Assembly (NCBI RefSeq): GCF_010729305.1
Contig: NZ_AP022574.1
Span: forward strand, 2,604,001 to 2,668,000
Source of the DNA: Mycolicibacterium psychrotolerans
Lineage (GTDB): Bacteria; Actinomycetota; Actinomycetes; Mycobacteriales; Mycobacteriaceae
Length of the DNA: 64,000 bases
Direction of reading: 5' to 3'
In this document: positions 18,162 through 26,470 of the stretch, piece by piece
Numbering within the stretch: the first letter of the stretch is position 1
Layout of the letters: each line of letters begins with the position of its first letter
Translations under genes and position numbers: made by a program
Notes under the pieces: generated by a model
The model's database searches: none
What the model saw: the letters and a program-made list of their open reading frames with translations, nothing else
What the model was told of the DNA's origin: nothing

Positions 18162-18229
18162 ATTTTGGTGATAACAGAAGGCCCAGTCTCCACTTCGACA
18201 CCGGGCTTCCCGACACCCGAGGACGGGCC

Positions 18230-19012
18230 GTGTACATCGACTACGACGTGACCGACAAGATCGCGACGATCACCCTGGATCGCCCTGAGGCTGCCAATGC
18301 GCAGAATCCCGAGCTGCTCGACGAACTCGATGCGGCGTGGACACGGGCGGCTCAGGACCCGGACGTCGCGGTGATCGTGCTGCGCGCCAACGGCAAACAC
18401 TTCTCCGCGGGTCACGATCTGCGCGGCGGCGGTCCCGTTCCGGACAAGATCACGTTGGAGTTCATCATTGAGCACGAGGCGCGGCGCTACCTGGAGTACA
18501 CGTTGCGCTGGCGCAATGTCCCCAAGCCGTCGATCGCCGCGGTTCAGGGCCGCTGCATCTCGGGGGGACTGCTGCTGTGCTGGCCGTGCGACCTGATCAT
18601 CGCCGCCGACGATGCGCAGTTCTCCGATCCGGTGGTCCTGATGGGCATCGGCGGCGTCGAATATCACGGGCACACCTGGGAATTGGGCCCGCGCAAGGCG
18701 AAGGAGATCCTGTTCACCGGGCGTGCGATGTCGGCCGAGGAGGTACTGGCCACCGGCATGGTGAACAAGGTGGTGCCGCGCGCCGAACTCGACAGCCAGA
18801 CCAGGGCGATGGCCCAACAGATCGCGAAGATGCCGCCGTTCGCTCTGCGGCAGGCCAAGCGTGCGGTGAACCAGACGCTGGACGTGCAGGGTTTCTACGC
18901 CGCGATCCAGTCGGTGTTCGACGTCCACCAGACCGGACACGGCAACGCGCTCAGTGTCGGGGGATGGCCGGTGCTGGTGGATCTCGAGCACATGAAGGCC
19001 AACATCACTTAG
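18230..19012 (+). CDS. Enoyl-CoA hydratase/isomerase family protein
   Basis: A 260-residue crotonase of normal length. ITLDRPEAANAQN is the N-terminal family motif. The oxyanion loops are GKHFSAGHDLRGG and VQGRCISGGLLLCWPCDL, followed by the acidic region GIGGVEYHGHTW at the usual catalytic position. GTG 18230 is preceded by GAGGACGGGCC. It should hydrate or isomerise an enoyl-CoA in beta-oxidation. It is transcribed alone from a promoter with a perfect GAGAATAGTATTCTC site and ends at a large hairpin facing the acyl-CoA dehydrogenase operon. Confidence 0.9.
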   Translation: MYIDYDVTDKIATITLDRPEAANAQNPELLDELDAAWTRAAQDPDVAVIVLRANGKHFSAGHDLRGGGPVPDKITLEFIIEHEARRYLEYTLRWRNVPKPSIAAVQGRCISGGLLLCWPCDLIIAADDAQFSDPVVLMGIGGVEYHGHTWELGPRKAKEILFTGRAMSAEEVLATGMVNKVVPRAELDSQTRAMAQQIAKMPPFALRQAKRAVNQTLDVQGFYAAIQSVFDVHQTGHGNALSVGGWPVLVDLEHMKANIT

Positions 19013-19021
19013 CTGGAGGCT

Positions 19022-19077
19022 CTGGTGTGCGCACAGATCGTCTCGTGAAGCCGTCTTTCGATCTGGACGCACACCAG
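19022..19077. terminator. Long hairpin between convergent genes
   Basis: Arms 19022-19040 and 19059-19077 are complementary at 17 of 19 positions (CTGGTGTGCG pairs with CGCACACCAG, then CAGATCG with CGATCTG) around an 18-base loop. It begins ten bases after the hydratase stop and ends 20 bases before the facing acyl-CoA dehydrogenase stop, so it probably works as a bidirectional terminator. There is no U tract, as is usual in mycobacteria. Its loop size matches the hairpins at 3781 and 26471. Confidence 0.7.
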
Positions 19078-19096
19078 GCGCGCTGCAGGATCCCGC

Positions 19097-19921
19097 TCAG
19101 AGGTTGGCCAGGCGCGGTGCCGAGCCGCGGGCCCGCAGGCCTGCGCCGGCCCGGCGGGTGAGTTCCCGTGAGCTGCCCAGTAATCCGTCCAGCACCAGTA
19201 CCCGCTCGACGTGGTGGTGCAACTCGTGTTCGGCCGTGAAGCCGATGCCGCCGAGCACCTGCTGACAGTTCTTCGCTGCGGTCAGTGCCGCCCTGCCCGC
19301 GGCGGCCTTGGCGAGCAGCGAGGTCAGATCGGGGTTGTCCACGGCGGGCAGGCTCAGCGTCGCCTCGGCGCCCTCGATGGCCACCAGCGTCTCGGCCAGC
19401 CGATGCCGGACCGCCTGGAAGCCGGCGATCGGTTTGCCGAACTGCACGCGGTCCAGCGCATGCCGGCGAGCCAGCGCCACCATCGCCCGCGCGGAGCCCA
19501 CCAGCCACCAGCCCACCGCCACCCGCGCTTCGGCCAGCCGGATCGGGTAGCCCTCCTCCTCGCGGCGCAACGGCAGACCGCCCAGCGTCGGCTCGGCAGT
19601 GGTCGGGCTGATGCGGTCCCACACCACCCACGTGTTGCCGGCGTACGGCAGGGGCAGTTCGACGGTGTCGCCGATCGTGTTGCCGGTGGCGTGCAGCACG
19701 ACATCGACGAGTACCGAAGCGTGCGTACCGGTCTCGCCGAGGAGCCGGAAAACCAGGGGCACCGCGATCTGCGGCGTGTCCGCGAGCATGTCGGCCCAGC
19801 CCAATTCGGTCAGTGCCGCGTCGAGCTGCGCGCCGGACGCCGACAGCATGGTCTTGCGCAGCGCGGCCTCCAGCATGTCGAGTGACTCGCGGTCCATTGC
19901 GTGGTCGATTCCAGCGGCCAT
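19097..19921 (-). CDS. Acyl-CoA dehydrogenase, short (beta-type) subunit
   Basis: A 274-residue ACAD homologue, well short of the usual 380, lacking part of the N-terminal helical and beta domains. DRVQFGKPIAGFQAVRHRLAE is the conserved helix and LGGIGFTAEHELHHHV the C-terminal region; no catalytic glutamate is visible in the usual EGT position. ATG 19921 has AGGAG five bases upstream. It directly follows a full-length ACAD (two bases apart), the arrangement of the alpha2beta2 steroid-type FadE pairs, where one chain supplies most FAD contacts and the other the base. It is the last gene of the operon from 24921. Confidence 0.83.
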   Translation of the reverse strand: MAAGIDHAMDRESLDMLEAALRKTMLSASGAQLDAALTELGWADMLADTPQIAVPLVFRLLGETGTHASVLVDVVLHATGNTIGDTVELPLPYAGNTWVVWDRISPTTAEPTLGGLPLRREEEGYPIRLAEARVAVGWWLVGSARAMVALARRHALDRVQFGKPIAGFQAVRHRLAETLVAIEGAEATLSLPAVDNPDLTSLLAKAAAGRAALTAAKNCQQVLGGIGFTAEHELHHHVERVLVLDGLLGSSRELTRRAGAGLRARGSAPRLANL

Positions 19922-19923
19922 GG

Positions 19924-21045
19924 TCACTCCTTCCCGAGATCGAGTAGACGGCGGGCGATGATGTTGCGCTGCACCTCGGCCGTGCCGCCGTAGATCGTGG
20001 CTGCGCGCGAGTACAGGTACTCGGTGCGCCACGGGCCGTCGTCGAGTTCGATGACGCCCGGCAGCAGATCGCGCGCGGTGTCGTAGAGCCGCTGCTCGGC
20101 GCCGGCCAGCAGCACCTTGTCCACCGAGGTGTCCGGGCCGAGCTTCTGTCCGTTGGCGAGCCTGTGCTGGGTGGCCCGGGACCGGCAGCGCAGCGTGTGC
20201 AGCGCCAGATATGTCTCGCCCATGTCCGCGTCCACGGCCTGCCCCTGCGCCTTCACCGCTGCGATCAACGCGTCGAAACGTGAGTAGAGGTAGGCGATGC
20301 GCTGCCAGAAACAGGTGGAGCGCTCGTACGGAAGCAGATCCATCGCAAGGCGCCAGCCGTCGCCGGGAGCTCCCAGCATCCGGCCGCCGTCCACGACGAC
20401 GTCGTCGAAGTAGACCTCGCAGAACTCGTCGACGCCGTGCATGGTGCGCAGCGGTCGTACGGTGATGCCGGGGGTGTCGAGGTCGACGAAGAACGCGGTG
20501 ATGGCCTCGTGGTTCGGGATGTCAGGGCCGCCGGTCCGGGTGAGCAGCACGCACCGGCGGGAGAACTGCGCGAAGCTCGTCCACACCTTCTGGCCGTTGA
20601 CGATCCACTCGTCCCCGCGCCGGGTGGCGCGGGTGGTCAGCGACGCGAGGTCGCTTCCCGACCCCGGTTCCGAAAACCCTTGGCACCACATCTCTTCTCC
20701 GCTGAGCAGCTTCGGCACCATCTCGGCGGCGAGTGCGGGGGAGGCGTAGTCGATGATCGTCGGCGCCAGCACGTCGAGCATGGAGTACGGTCCCGGCTCG
20801 ACCAGACGGCGACCGACCACCTCCTCGCCGACGATGGCGCGCAGGATGTCGGGTCCGCCGAGCCCGCCGGCGTGCTCGGGCCAGCCGTAGCGGTTCCAGC
20901 CGGCGTCGTACAGGGCGCGCTGCACTCGGGCGAACTGGGTGAGGTGTCCTTCGAGTGAGTGGTCGTCGGCCGGCGTCAGATCGTGCTCGCCCAGCCATGC
21001 CACCAATCGCGTCCGGAACGTCGCCGGGTCGTGGAGGTCGGTCAT
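19924..21045 (-). CDS. Acyl-CoA dehydrogenase, long (alpha-type) subunit
   Basis: A 373-residue ACAD. It carries the FAD/substrate motif CQGFSEPGSGSDLASLTTRA, VNGQKVWTSFAQ, and the C-terminal YGGTAEVQRNIIARRLLDL. The glutamate of the general EGT motif is replaced by Gly, as in mycobacterial heteromeric ACADs. ATG 21045 overlaps the SnoaL-like gene's stop (ATGA). With the short ACAD it should form one alpha2beta2 enzyme that introduces the 2,3 double bond into a bulky acyl-CoA; that partnership is an inference from gene order and length. Confidence 0.9.
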   Translation of the reverse strand: MTDLHDPATFRTRLVAWLGEHDLTPADDHSLEGHLTQFARVQRALYDAGWNRYGWPEHAGGLGGPDILRAIVGEEVVGRRLVEPGPYSMLDVLAPTIIDYASPALAAEMVPKLLSGEEMWCQGFSEPGSGSDLASLTTRATRRGDEWIVNGQKVWTSFAQFSRRCVLLTRTGGPDIPNHEAITAFFVDLDTPGITVRPLRTMHGVDEFCEVYFDDVVVDGGRMLGAPGDGWRLAMDLLPYERSTCFWQRIAYLYSRFDALIAAVKAQGQAVDADMGETYLALHTLRCRSRATQHRLANGQKLGPDTSVDKVLLAGAEQRLYDTARDLLPGVIELDDGPWRTEYLYSRAATIYGGTAEVQRNIIARRLLDLGKE

Positions 21046-21488
21046 CCCGCCTCAGGCCTCCCGATCGCGTGGGGGCGCCCGGAGTCGTGGTCGCCGTTGC
21101 GCCGGATGAAGGTCATGGCCCGGGTGCGCAGGCGCCAGCCCTGCTCGGTGCGGACGTAGGTGTCGTTGTAGTAGCCGATGCGCATGTCGTGGGTGCTGTG
21201 TTCGACGAAGCACAGCGGTTGGGTTCCGGTGGCCCGGTCCCGGTCCTCGGGGTCGAGCGTCACCAGCGACGTGCCGGTCATGAAGAGCCCTTTGGGCGCG
21301 GCGCCGACGAGTTCGGGGAAGCGGGCCAGGGTGTAGGTCGAGCCGAACGCGCTGTAGGTGCCGTCCGGGGTGAAGACCGAGACCAGCCCGTCGATGTCGC
21401 CCTGCGTGATGGTCACGGCGTACTTGGCCAGCACCTGCTGGATCTCCACGAGATCGTCGGTGCGCGAGGGTTCAGTTGGCACAGTCAT
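21042..21488 (-). CDS. SnoaL-like/nuclear transport factor 2 fold protein
   Basis: A 148-residue protein of the NTF2-like superfamily: VLAKYAVTITQGDIDGLVSVF at the N terminus, FTPDGTYSAFG, and a C-terminal strand with YVRTEQGWRLRTR. Members include isomerases, dehydratases, cyclases and small subunits of ring-hydroxylating dioxygenases. The operon also encodes a Rieske oxygenase alpha subunit, but this protein looks more like a lone SnoaL enzyme than a dioxygenase beta subunit. It overlaps the amidohydrolase 3' end by 17 bases and the ACAD start by 4. Confidence 0.75.
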   Translation of the reverse strand: MTVPTEPSRTDDLVEIQQVLAKYAVTITQGDIDGLVSVFTPDGTYSAFGSTYTLARFPELVGAAPKGLFMTGTSLVTLDPEDRDRATGTQPLCFVEHSTHDMRIGYYNDTYVRTEQGWRLRTRAMTFIRRNGDHDSGRPHAIGRPEAG

Positions 21489-22704
21489 TCTTGTAGACCT
21501 TACCGCCCTTCATTACAAAAGAAACATTGCGTGTAACGCCGATGTCGGCGAGTGGGTCGCCCGGCACCGCGATGATGTCGGCCAGGTACCCCTCGGCGAT
21601 GCGGCCCAGCGAGTCGGATCTGTTGATGAGGTCCGCCGCGACCACGGTCGCCGCCCGCAGTACCGCGTCGGGCGGCATGCCCCAGTCGACCAGCGTGACC
21701 AGTTCGTCGGCGTTCTTGCCGTGTGGGATCGCGGGGGCGTCGGTGCCGACGGCGATCTTGACCCCCGCCTCGTACGCGGCCTTGATCGACGTGCGCGCCT
21801 TGGGGAACATCTCGGCTGCTTTGTCCTGCAACTCTTTCGGCGCCTTCGACACGTCCATGTACTCCGCGAGCCGCCGCGTCGTGACGAGGAAGCGGTCGTT
21901 GTCGACCAACATCTGGATGGCTTCGTCGTCCATCAGGAATCCGTGTTCGATGCAGTCGATCCCGCAGGCGACGGCGTGCTTGACCGCTTCGGCGCCATGG
22001 GTGTGGGCGGCGACACGCAGCCCCCGCCGGTGCGCCTCGTCGACGATGACGCGCAGCTCCTCGTCCGAATAGTGTTGTGCTCCAGCCTCTCCGGTCAGTG
22101 ACATGACACCGCCCGAACAACACACCTTGATCAGCTGGGCGCCGTGCTTGATCTGGTAGCGGACCGCCTTACGGATCTCGTCGACCCCGTTGGCGATGCC
22201 CTCCTCGATGGTCAGCTCGAGCACGCCCGGCATGAACGCCGCGAACATGGTCGGGTCGAGATGGCCGCCGGTCGGGGTGATCGCGTGACCGGCCGGGATG
22301 ACTCGCGGGCCCTCGATCAAGCCGCCGTCGATCGCCTTGGCCAGTGCGACGTCGAGCAGATAGCCGCCGGTCTTGACGAACAGCCCGAGGTTGCGCACCG
22401 TGGTGAAGCCGGCACGCAGCGTGCGGCGGGCGTTGCCGACCGCCCGCAGAACCCGGGTGGGAGGATCGTCCTGCACCTGCGACAGGCCGGGATTCTCCCC
22501 GCGTCCGCCCATCAGGAGGTTGACCTCCATGTCCATCAGACCGGGCAGTAGAATGGCGTCGCCGAGATCGAGGACGTCGGCGTCCGAGGCGATCTCGCCG
22601 CCCACGGAGGCGATCCGGCCGTCGTCGACCGTGACGATGCCGGGACGGATGATCTCCCCGGCGTCGACGTCGAGCAGACCCGCGGCTGTCAGGGTCAGCG
22701 GCAC
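21472..22704 (-). CDS. Amidohydrolase family protein (imidazolonepropionase-like) with altered HxH motif
   Basis: A 410-residue metal-dependent hydrolase with the N-terminal beta-sandwich strand and TIM barrel. GDAILLPGLMDMEVNLLMGG stands where the family normally has GLIDxHxH, so the first two metal-binding histidines are missing. Later ligands are present: VAAHTHGAEAVKHA, IEHGFLMDDE, and the aspartate of VGTDAPAIPHG. GTG 22704 overlaps the preceding TAG by one base. The C-terminal sandwich is complete (DIIAVPGDPLADI). It might bind a single metal or act on an unusual cyclic amide or lactone. I recall close mycobacterial relatives sharing this altered motif, which I cannot check here. Confidence 0.8.
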   Translation of the reverse strand: MPLTLTAAGLLDVDAGEIIRPGIVTVDDGRIASVGGEIASDADVLDLGDAILLPGLMDMEVNLLMGGRGENPGLSQVQDDPPTRVLRAVGNARRTLRAGFTTVRNLGLFVKTGGYLLDVALAKAIDGGLIEGPRVIPAGHAITPTGGHLDPTMFAAFMPGVLELTIEEGIANGVDEIRKAVRYQIKHGAQLIKVCCSGGVMSLTGEAGAQHYSDEELRVIVDEAHRRGLRVAAHTHGAEAVKHAVACGIDCIEHGFLMDDEAIQMLVDNDRFLVTTRRLAEYMDVSKAPKELQDKAAEMFPKARTSIKAAYEAGVKIAVGTDAPAIPHGKNADELVTLVDWGMPPDAVLRAATVVAADLINRSDSLGRIAEGYLADIIAVPGDPLADIGVTRNVSFVMKGGKVYKNDCAN

Positions 22705-23048
22705 TAGACCACCGGCTCCTTGATGATCTCGACCCAGGCCGCGCCGCTGTCGAGGACGCGCGGTTGTTTCCAGACCTCGATCGGGAACGACACCATCACC
22801 ACGGACTGCATCAGATGCATCAGGTTCTTCGCGTCTTCGGGCATGTCGTGCAGCGGAAAGCGGGCGTCCAGGTAGACCATCGCGTCCTCGAGTCGGGCCA
22901 GGCCGGCGTCGTAGAGCTCCTGCATCTCGGCCATCGTCGACGCCAGCCGCTTGGCGTAGCGCTCCGGTTCGGTGGCCAGGCACCAGTCGGTGAAGCGCTC
23001 CAGATCGGCGAACTCGGCGGGAAGCTGGGCGGTGGTGGTCTCAGACAT
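22704..23048 (-). CDS. Small conserved hypothetical protein in the Rieske oxygenase operon
   Basis: A 114-residue soluble acidic protein with no motif I recognise. It is mostly predicted helix, with EPERYAKRLASTMAEMQELY in the middle and a hydrophobic segment HLMQSVVMVSFPIEVW near the end. ATG 23048 overlaps the Rieske oxygenase stop region by 8 bases and its own stop overlaps the amidohydrolase start, so it is surely translated with them. Its placement suggests an accessory subunit of the oxygenase or of the amidohydrolase; there is no direct evidence. Confidence 0.65.
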   Translation of the reverse strand: MSETTTAQLPAEFADLERFTDWCLATEPERYAKRLASTMAEMQELYDAGLARLEDAMVYLDARFPLHDMPEDAKNLMHLMQSVVMVSFPIEVWKQPRVLDSGAAWVEIIKEPVV

Positions 23049-24357
23049 GGGCGGCGCTCCCGTTCGTGGCGGCCTTGGTCAGACCGTTCTCTTCCTTGTA
23101 CTTGTCAACGTAGCGGTGTGCGGTGTGATGAAGATGGCGAAGCAGCACTTCCTGGTCGCACAGCGGGAATTCGGTGACCGCGCGGGTGCCGATCTGGGTC
23201 TGCGTGGCTTCGAGGGTGTTGGCGTCCTGCAGCGCATACTCCTTGAACGTCACGGCCGCCAGTTCCTGCGAGAGCCGCTGGCGGGTGTTCTTCGGGGGCA
23301 CGAAGTACAGGCTGGCCTCGAAGATGTGGGTGTCCACGCCCGTGGGCCAGTAGTGGTACGTCAGATACCAGCCCGGGGCCCAGATCAACAGCGTGAAGTT
23401 CGGAAAGAACTCGAAAGAGTCCTGGCCCCAGAAGGGTTGGCGTGAGGGATTGATCGCCGGCGGCAACTCGTCGGCGGCGACGCCCTTGATGTCGGGCCGG
23501 TCCCACGGACCGAACAGTCCGCTGTGCAGGATCCGCTCGATCGGTTTGACCATGCTCTCGTCCTTGGGCGGTGACATGCCTCCCCAGGAGGAGATCATCG
23601 AGTGCTGGCCCTTGATGTCGTAATGCAGCGCCTCGAAGCCGATCTTGGCGAGCTTCTCCGCCTCCTCCTTGACCGCCTGCTTCATGTGCAGCACCGGCGC
23701 ATGGTAGAACTCGGTGAACGCGTCGATGAACAGCTTCCAGTTGGCCCTGATCTCCGAGCGGTAGCTGTAGACCTCCGTCATCTCGTGGAACGGATAGCCC
23801 TCAAGACCCGTGGCGAAATCGCCGAGGTAGTCGGTCAGCGGTTCGGCGTCGTCGTCGAAGTTGACGAAAATGAAGCCTTCCCAGACCTCGCAGCGCACCG
23901 GCTTGAGTCCGTAGTCGGCCTTGTCCACGTCGAAGAACTCCTCCTCCTGTTGGATGAAGGTCAGATCGCCGTTGAGGGCGTAGCGCCAGGCGTGGTACTT
24001 GCAGGTGAACTGCCGGCACGCACCCGAGACCTCCTCGCCCGGATAGTCGTTCCAGACGAGCTTGTTCCCGCGGTGCCGGCACAGGTTGTAGAACGACCGG
24101 ACGTTTCCGTCCTTGTCCTTGACGATGATGATCGACGTGCCCGGCCCGACCGACGGCATCTCGCGGGTGAAGTAGCTGCCCGCCTTGGGCAACCGCTCCA
24201 CGCGGCCTACGTTGAGCCAGCACTTGCGGAAGATGGCCTGCTGCTCAAGTTTCCACTGCTCAGGGTCGATCGAGTCGGTGTAGTCGACCGGTGCGGTTCC
24301 CAGCTCCGGCCAGTTCTCGGTCCAGCTCCCGGCAGCAGGCTTGGGGAAGTGTGCCAT
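23041..24357 (-). CDS. Rieske non-haem iron oxygenase, alpha subunit
   Basis: A 438-residue ring-hydroxylating oxygenase large subunit. The Rieske [2Fe-2S] ligands are C93 and H95 (CRHRGN) with C119 and H122 (CKYHAW). The mononuclear iron site is around residues 212-224 (DAFTEFYHAPVLH, with H219 and H224). It hydroxylates an aromatic or alicyclic ring with electrons from a reductase/ferredoxin that is not encoded beside it; the Rieske ferredoxin at 48828 and the NuoF-like protein at 46107 are candidates. It is the second gene of the minus operon led by the CMD protein, 3 bases after its stop. Confidence 0.93.
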   Translation of the reverse strand: MAHFPKPAAGSWTENWPELGTAPVDYTDSIDPEQWKLEQQAIFRKCWLNVGRVERLPKAGSYFTREMPSVGPGTSIIIVKDKDGNVRSFYNLCRHRGNKLVWNDYPGEEVSGACRQFTCKYHAWRYALNGDLTFIQQEEEFFDVDKADYGLKPVRCEVWEGFIFVNFDDDAEPLTDYLGDFATGLEGYPFHEMTEVYSYRSEIRANWKLFIDAFTEFYHAPVLHMKQAVKEEAEKLAKIGFEALHYDIKGQHSMISSWGGMSPPKDESMVKPIERILHSGLFGPWDRPDIKGVAADELPPAINPSRQPFWGQDSFEFFPNFTLLIWAPGWYLTYHYWPTGVDTHIFEASLYFVPPKNTRQRLSQELAAVTFKEYALQDANTLEATQTQIGTRAVTEFPLCDQEVLLRHLHHTAHRYVDKYKEENGLTKAATNGSAAHV

Positions 24358-24360
24358 GGA

Positions 24361-24921
24361 TTATCGCCTCTCTGTGTCGGGGTCGGGTTGAACCCCAAAG
24401 CTGTTGATGGCCATGGCCAGGGCGCCATAGCAGCCGATCGTGAAGACGAGATCCATGACCTGGTGCTCGTCGAGGTGGGTGGACAACGTCGCCCAGGTTG
24501 GGTCGGCGACGGTCGAGTCGCGGCGCAGCTCGTCGACGGCCGCCAGCACCGCGCGGTCGAGTTCGGTGGACGCGTCCCCGCGCTCGATGCCGGCGATGTC
24601 GTCGTCGGACAGGCCGGCGTCGCGACCCATGGTGACGTGGTGGCGCCACTCGTAGTCGCAGCCGCTGAGGAGCGCGATACGGAGCACGGCCAGTTCGCGC
24701 AGCCGAGGAGGCAGAGTGGATCCGTAGAGCAGGTGGAAGTTGAACCGCAGGAAGTTCCTGGCCAGTTTCGGGTGCTGTAGCAGCGTGGCGACGAGATTCC
24801 CGGCGGCTTCCGGGGTGCGCCGCTCGGCGGGCATCAGGCCCGACAGCGCCGCGTCGACGGCGTCGTCCCACTCGTCCGCCGGCAGCGGTGGGATGCGCAC
24901 TGCCGTTGTCCTCTCCCTCAT
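24361..24921 (-). CDS. Carboxymuconolactone decarboxylase family protein
   Basis: A 186-residue CMD-fold protein: PPRLRELAVLRIALLSGCDY, then EWRHHVTMGRDAGLSDDDI, the helix pair seen in this family, with a C-YEW-H cluster about residues 90-95. It may act as a decarboxylase or a peroxidase-like protein. ATG 24921 lies inside the end of a GAGAATCAGGTTCTC palindrome and has no ribosome binding site, so a leaderless or very short leader mRNA is likely. A longer frame upstream to 25062 would run through the operator and is not used. It is the first gene of a seven-gene minus operon. Confidence 0.8.
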   Translation of the reverse strand: MRERTTAVRIPPLPADEWDDAVDAALSGLMPAERRTPEAAGNLVATLLQHPKLARNFLRFNFHLLYGSTLPPRLRELAVLRIALLSGCDYEWRHHVTMGRDAGLSDDDIAGIERGDASTELDRAVLAAVDELRRDSTVADPTWATLSTHLDEHQVMDLVFTIGCYGALAMAINSFGVQPDPDTERR

Positions 24922-24936
24922 GAGAATCAGGTTCTC
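24922..24936. promoter_or_regulatory. GAGAATCAGGTTCTC operator overlapping a start region
   Basis: The palindrome extends to ATGAGAA-TCAGG-TTCTCAT (24920-24938) and so overlaps the CMD start codon (24919-24921). A protein bound here would sit on the transcription start of the Rieske oxygenase operon. Confidence 0.75.
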
Positions 24937-25077
24937 ATATTTGAACAGTAGATTTCCAGTCCTACGCCGGAACGTCGATCGACGGATGCGGATCCGCAGG
25001 CCACGAGCCGTCCTCCATCGAGTCAACGTCGCAGCCAGTTGCCTGGCAATGACTTGCAACATTGATTCTCGCTCATG

Positions 25078-25092
25078 GAGAAGCTAGTTTCC
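25078..25092. promoter_or_regulatory. GAGAAGCTAGTTTCC, weaker GAGAAT-type site
   Basis: It lies in the flanking repeat ATGGAGAAGCTAGTTTCCAT, 70 bases before the amidohydrolase start at 25162. It deviates from consensus at the sixth position and in the right arm (TTTCC), the same right arm as the site at 61638. With the site at 24922 it would give one operator per divergent promoter. Confidence 0.55.
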
Positions 25093-25161
25093 ATTGGAAG
25101 AAGCAACGGTCGGAAATGGCGCGCGCCGTGAGAACGGGTGTGCCGACGTGAAGGAGCCGTC

Positions 25162-26457
25162 GTGAACAAGAACGACATGATCTTGATCAGCGTGGACGAT
25201 CACATCGTCGAGCCGCCGGACATGTTCAAGAACCACCTCCCGAAGAAGTACCTCGATGAGGCCCCTCGGCTGGTGCACAACCCCGACGGATCGGACACCT
25301 GGCAGTTCCGCGACGTGGTGATCCCCAACGTGGCGCTCAACGCGGTCGCAGGCCGGCCCAAGGAGGAGTACGGCCTCGAGCCTCAGGGGCTCGACGAGAT
25401 CCGGCCCGGCTGTTGGCAGGTCGACGAGCGCGTCAAGGACATGAACGCAGGCGGCATCCTCGGCTCGATGTGTTTCCCGTCGTTCCCGGGCTTCGCCGGC
25501 CGGCTCTTCGCCACCGAGGATCAGGAATTCTCGCTGGCGCTGGTGCAGGCCTACAACGACTGGCATGTCGAGGAGTGGTGCGGGGCGTACCCCGCACGGT
25601 TCATCCCGATGACGTTGCCGGTGATCTGGGACCCGGTGGCGTGCGCGGCCGAGATCCGTCGCAACGCCGCGCGCGGTGTGCACTCGTTGACGTTCTCGGA
25701 GAACCCCTCGGCCATGGGCTATCCCAGCTTTCACGACTTCGACCACTGGAAGCCGATGTGGGATGCGCTGGTGGACACCGACACCGTGCTCAACGTCCAC
25801 ATCGGTTCATCGGGCCGACTGGCGATCACGGCGCCGGACGCGCCGATGGACGTGATGATCACCTTGCAGCCGATGAACATCGTGCAGGCCGCCGCGGACC
25901 TGTTGTGGTCGCGGCCGATCAAGGAGTATCCGGACCTGAAGATCGCGCTGAGTGAGGGCGGCACCGGGTGGATCCCCTACTTCCTGGAGCGGGTGGACCG
26001 GACCTACGAGATGCACTCCACCTGGACCGGACAGGATTTCAAGGGCAAGGTGCCCAGCGAAGTGTTCCGCGAGCACTTCCTGACCTGCTTCATCGCCGAC
26101 CCGGTCGGGGTGACCACCCGTCACCAGATCGGGGTGGACAACATCTGCTGGGAGGCCGACTATCCGCACAGCGATTCGATGTGGCCGGGCGCTCCCGAGC
26201 AGCTCGACGAGGTGCTCAAGGCCAACGACGTGCCCGACGACGAGATCAACAAGATGACCTACGAGAACGCGATGCGGTGGTACAACTTCGACCCGTTCAG
26301 CCACATGTCGAAGGAGCAGGCGACGGTCGGGGCGCTGCGCAAGGCAGCGGAGGGCCACGACGTTTCGATCCAGGCGCTGAGCAAGCACGAGCACGGTGGA
26401 ACGAGTTTCGCCGACTTCGCTGCGAACGCGAAAGAACTGACCGGCAACAAGGACTGA
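25162..26457 (+). CDS. Amidohydrolase 2 family metal-dependent hydrolase/decarboxylase
   Basis: A 431-residue TIM-barrel protein of the ACMSD-like amidohydrolase group. The N-terminal metal motif is SVDDHIVEPPDMF, the barrel histidine is in LNVHIGSSG, the next ligand region is LSEGGTGWIPYF and the late aspartate is in WEADYPHSD. GTG 25162 is preceded by GAAGGAGCCGTC, which decides against the upstream GTG at 25138. Such enzymes decarboxylate or hydrolyse ring-derived acids; in mycobacteria they often accompany acyl-CoA dehydrogenase genes as here. First gene of the plus operon running to 31414. Confidence 0.87.
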   Translation: MNKNDMILISVDDHIVEPPDMFKNHLPKKYLDEAPRLVHNPDGSDTWQFRDVVIPNVALNAVAGRPKEEYGLEPQGLDEIRPGCWQVDERVKDMNAGGILGSMCFPSFPGFAGRLFATEDQEFSLALVQAYNDWHVEEWCGAYPARFIPMTLPVIWDPVACAAEIRRNAARGVHSLTFSENPSAMGYPSFHDFDHWKPMWDALVDTDTVLNVHIGSSGRLAITAPDAPMDVMITLQPMNIVQAAADLLWSRPIKEYPDLKIALSEGGTGWIPYFLERVDRTYEMHSTWTGQDFKGKVPSEVFREHFLTCFIADPVGVTTRHQIGVDNICWEADYPHSDSMWPGAPEQLDEVLKANDVPDDEINKMTYENAMRWYNFDPFSHMSKEQATVGALRKAAEGHDVSIQALSKHEHGGTSFADFAANAKELTGNKD

Positions 26458-26470
26458 GCACCACCTCTTG

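Noticed and set aside
24922..25062. N-terminal extension of the CMD gene to 25062
   Set aside because: It would translate through the palindrome and gives an Arg-rich stretch unlike the family.
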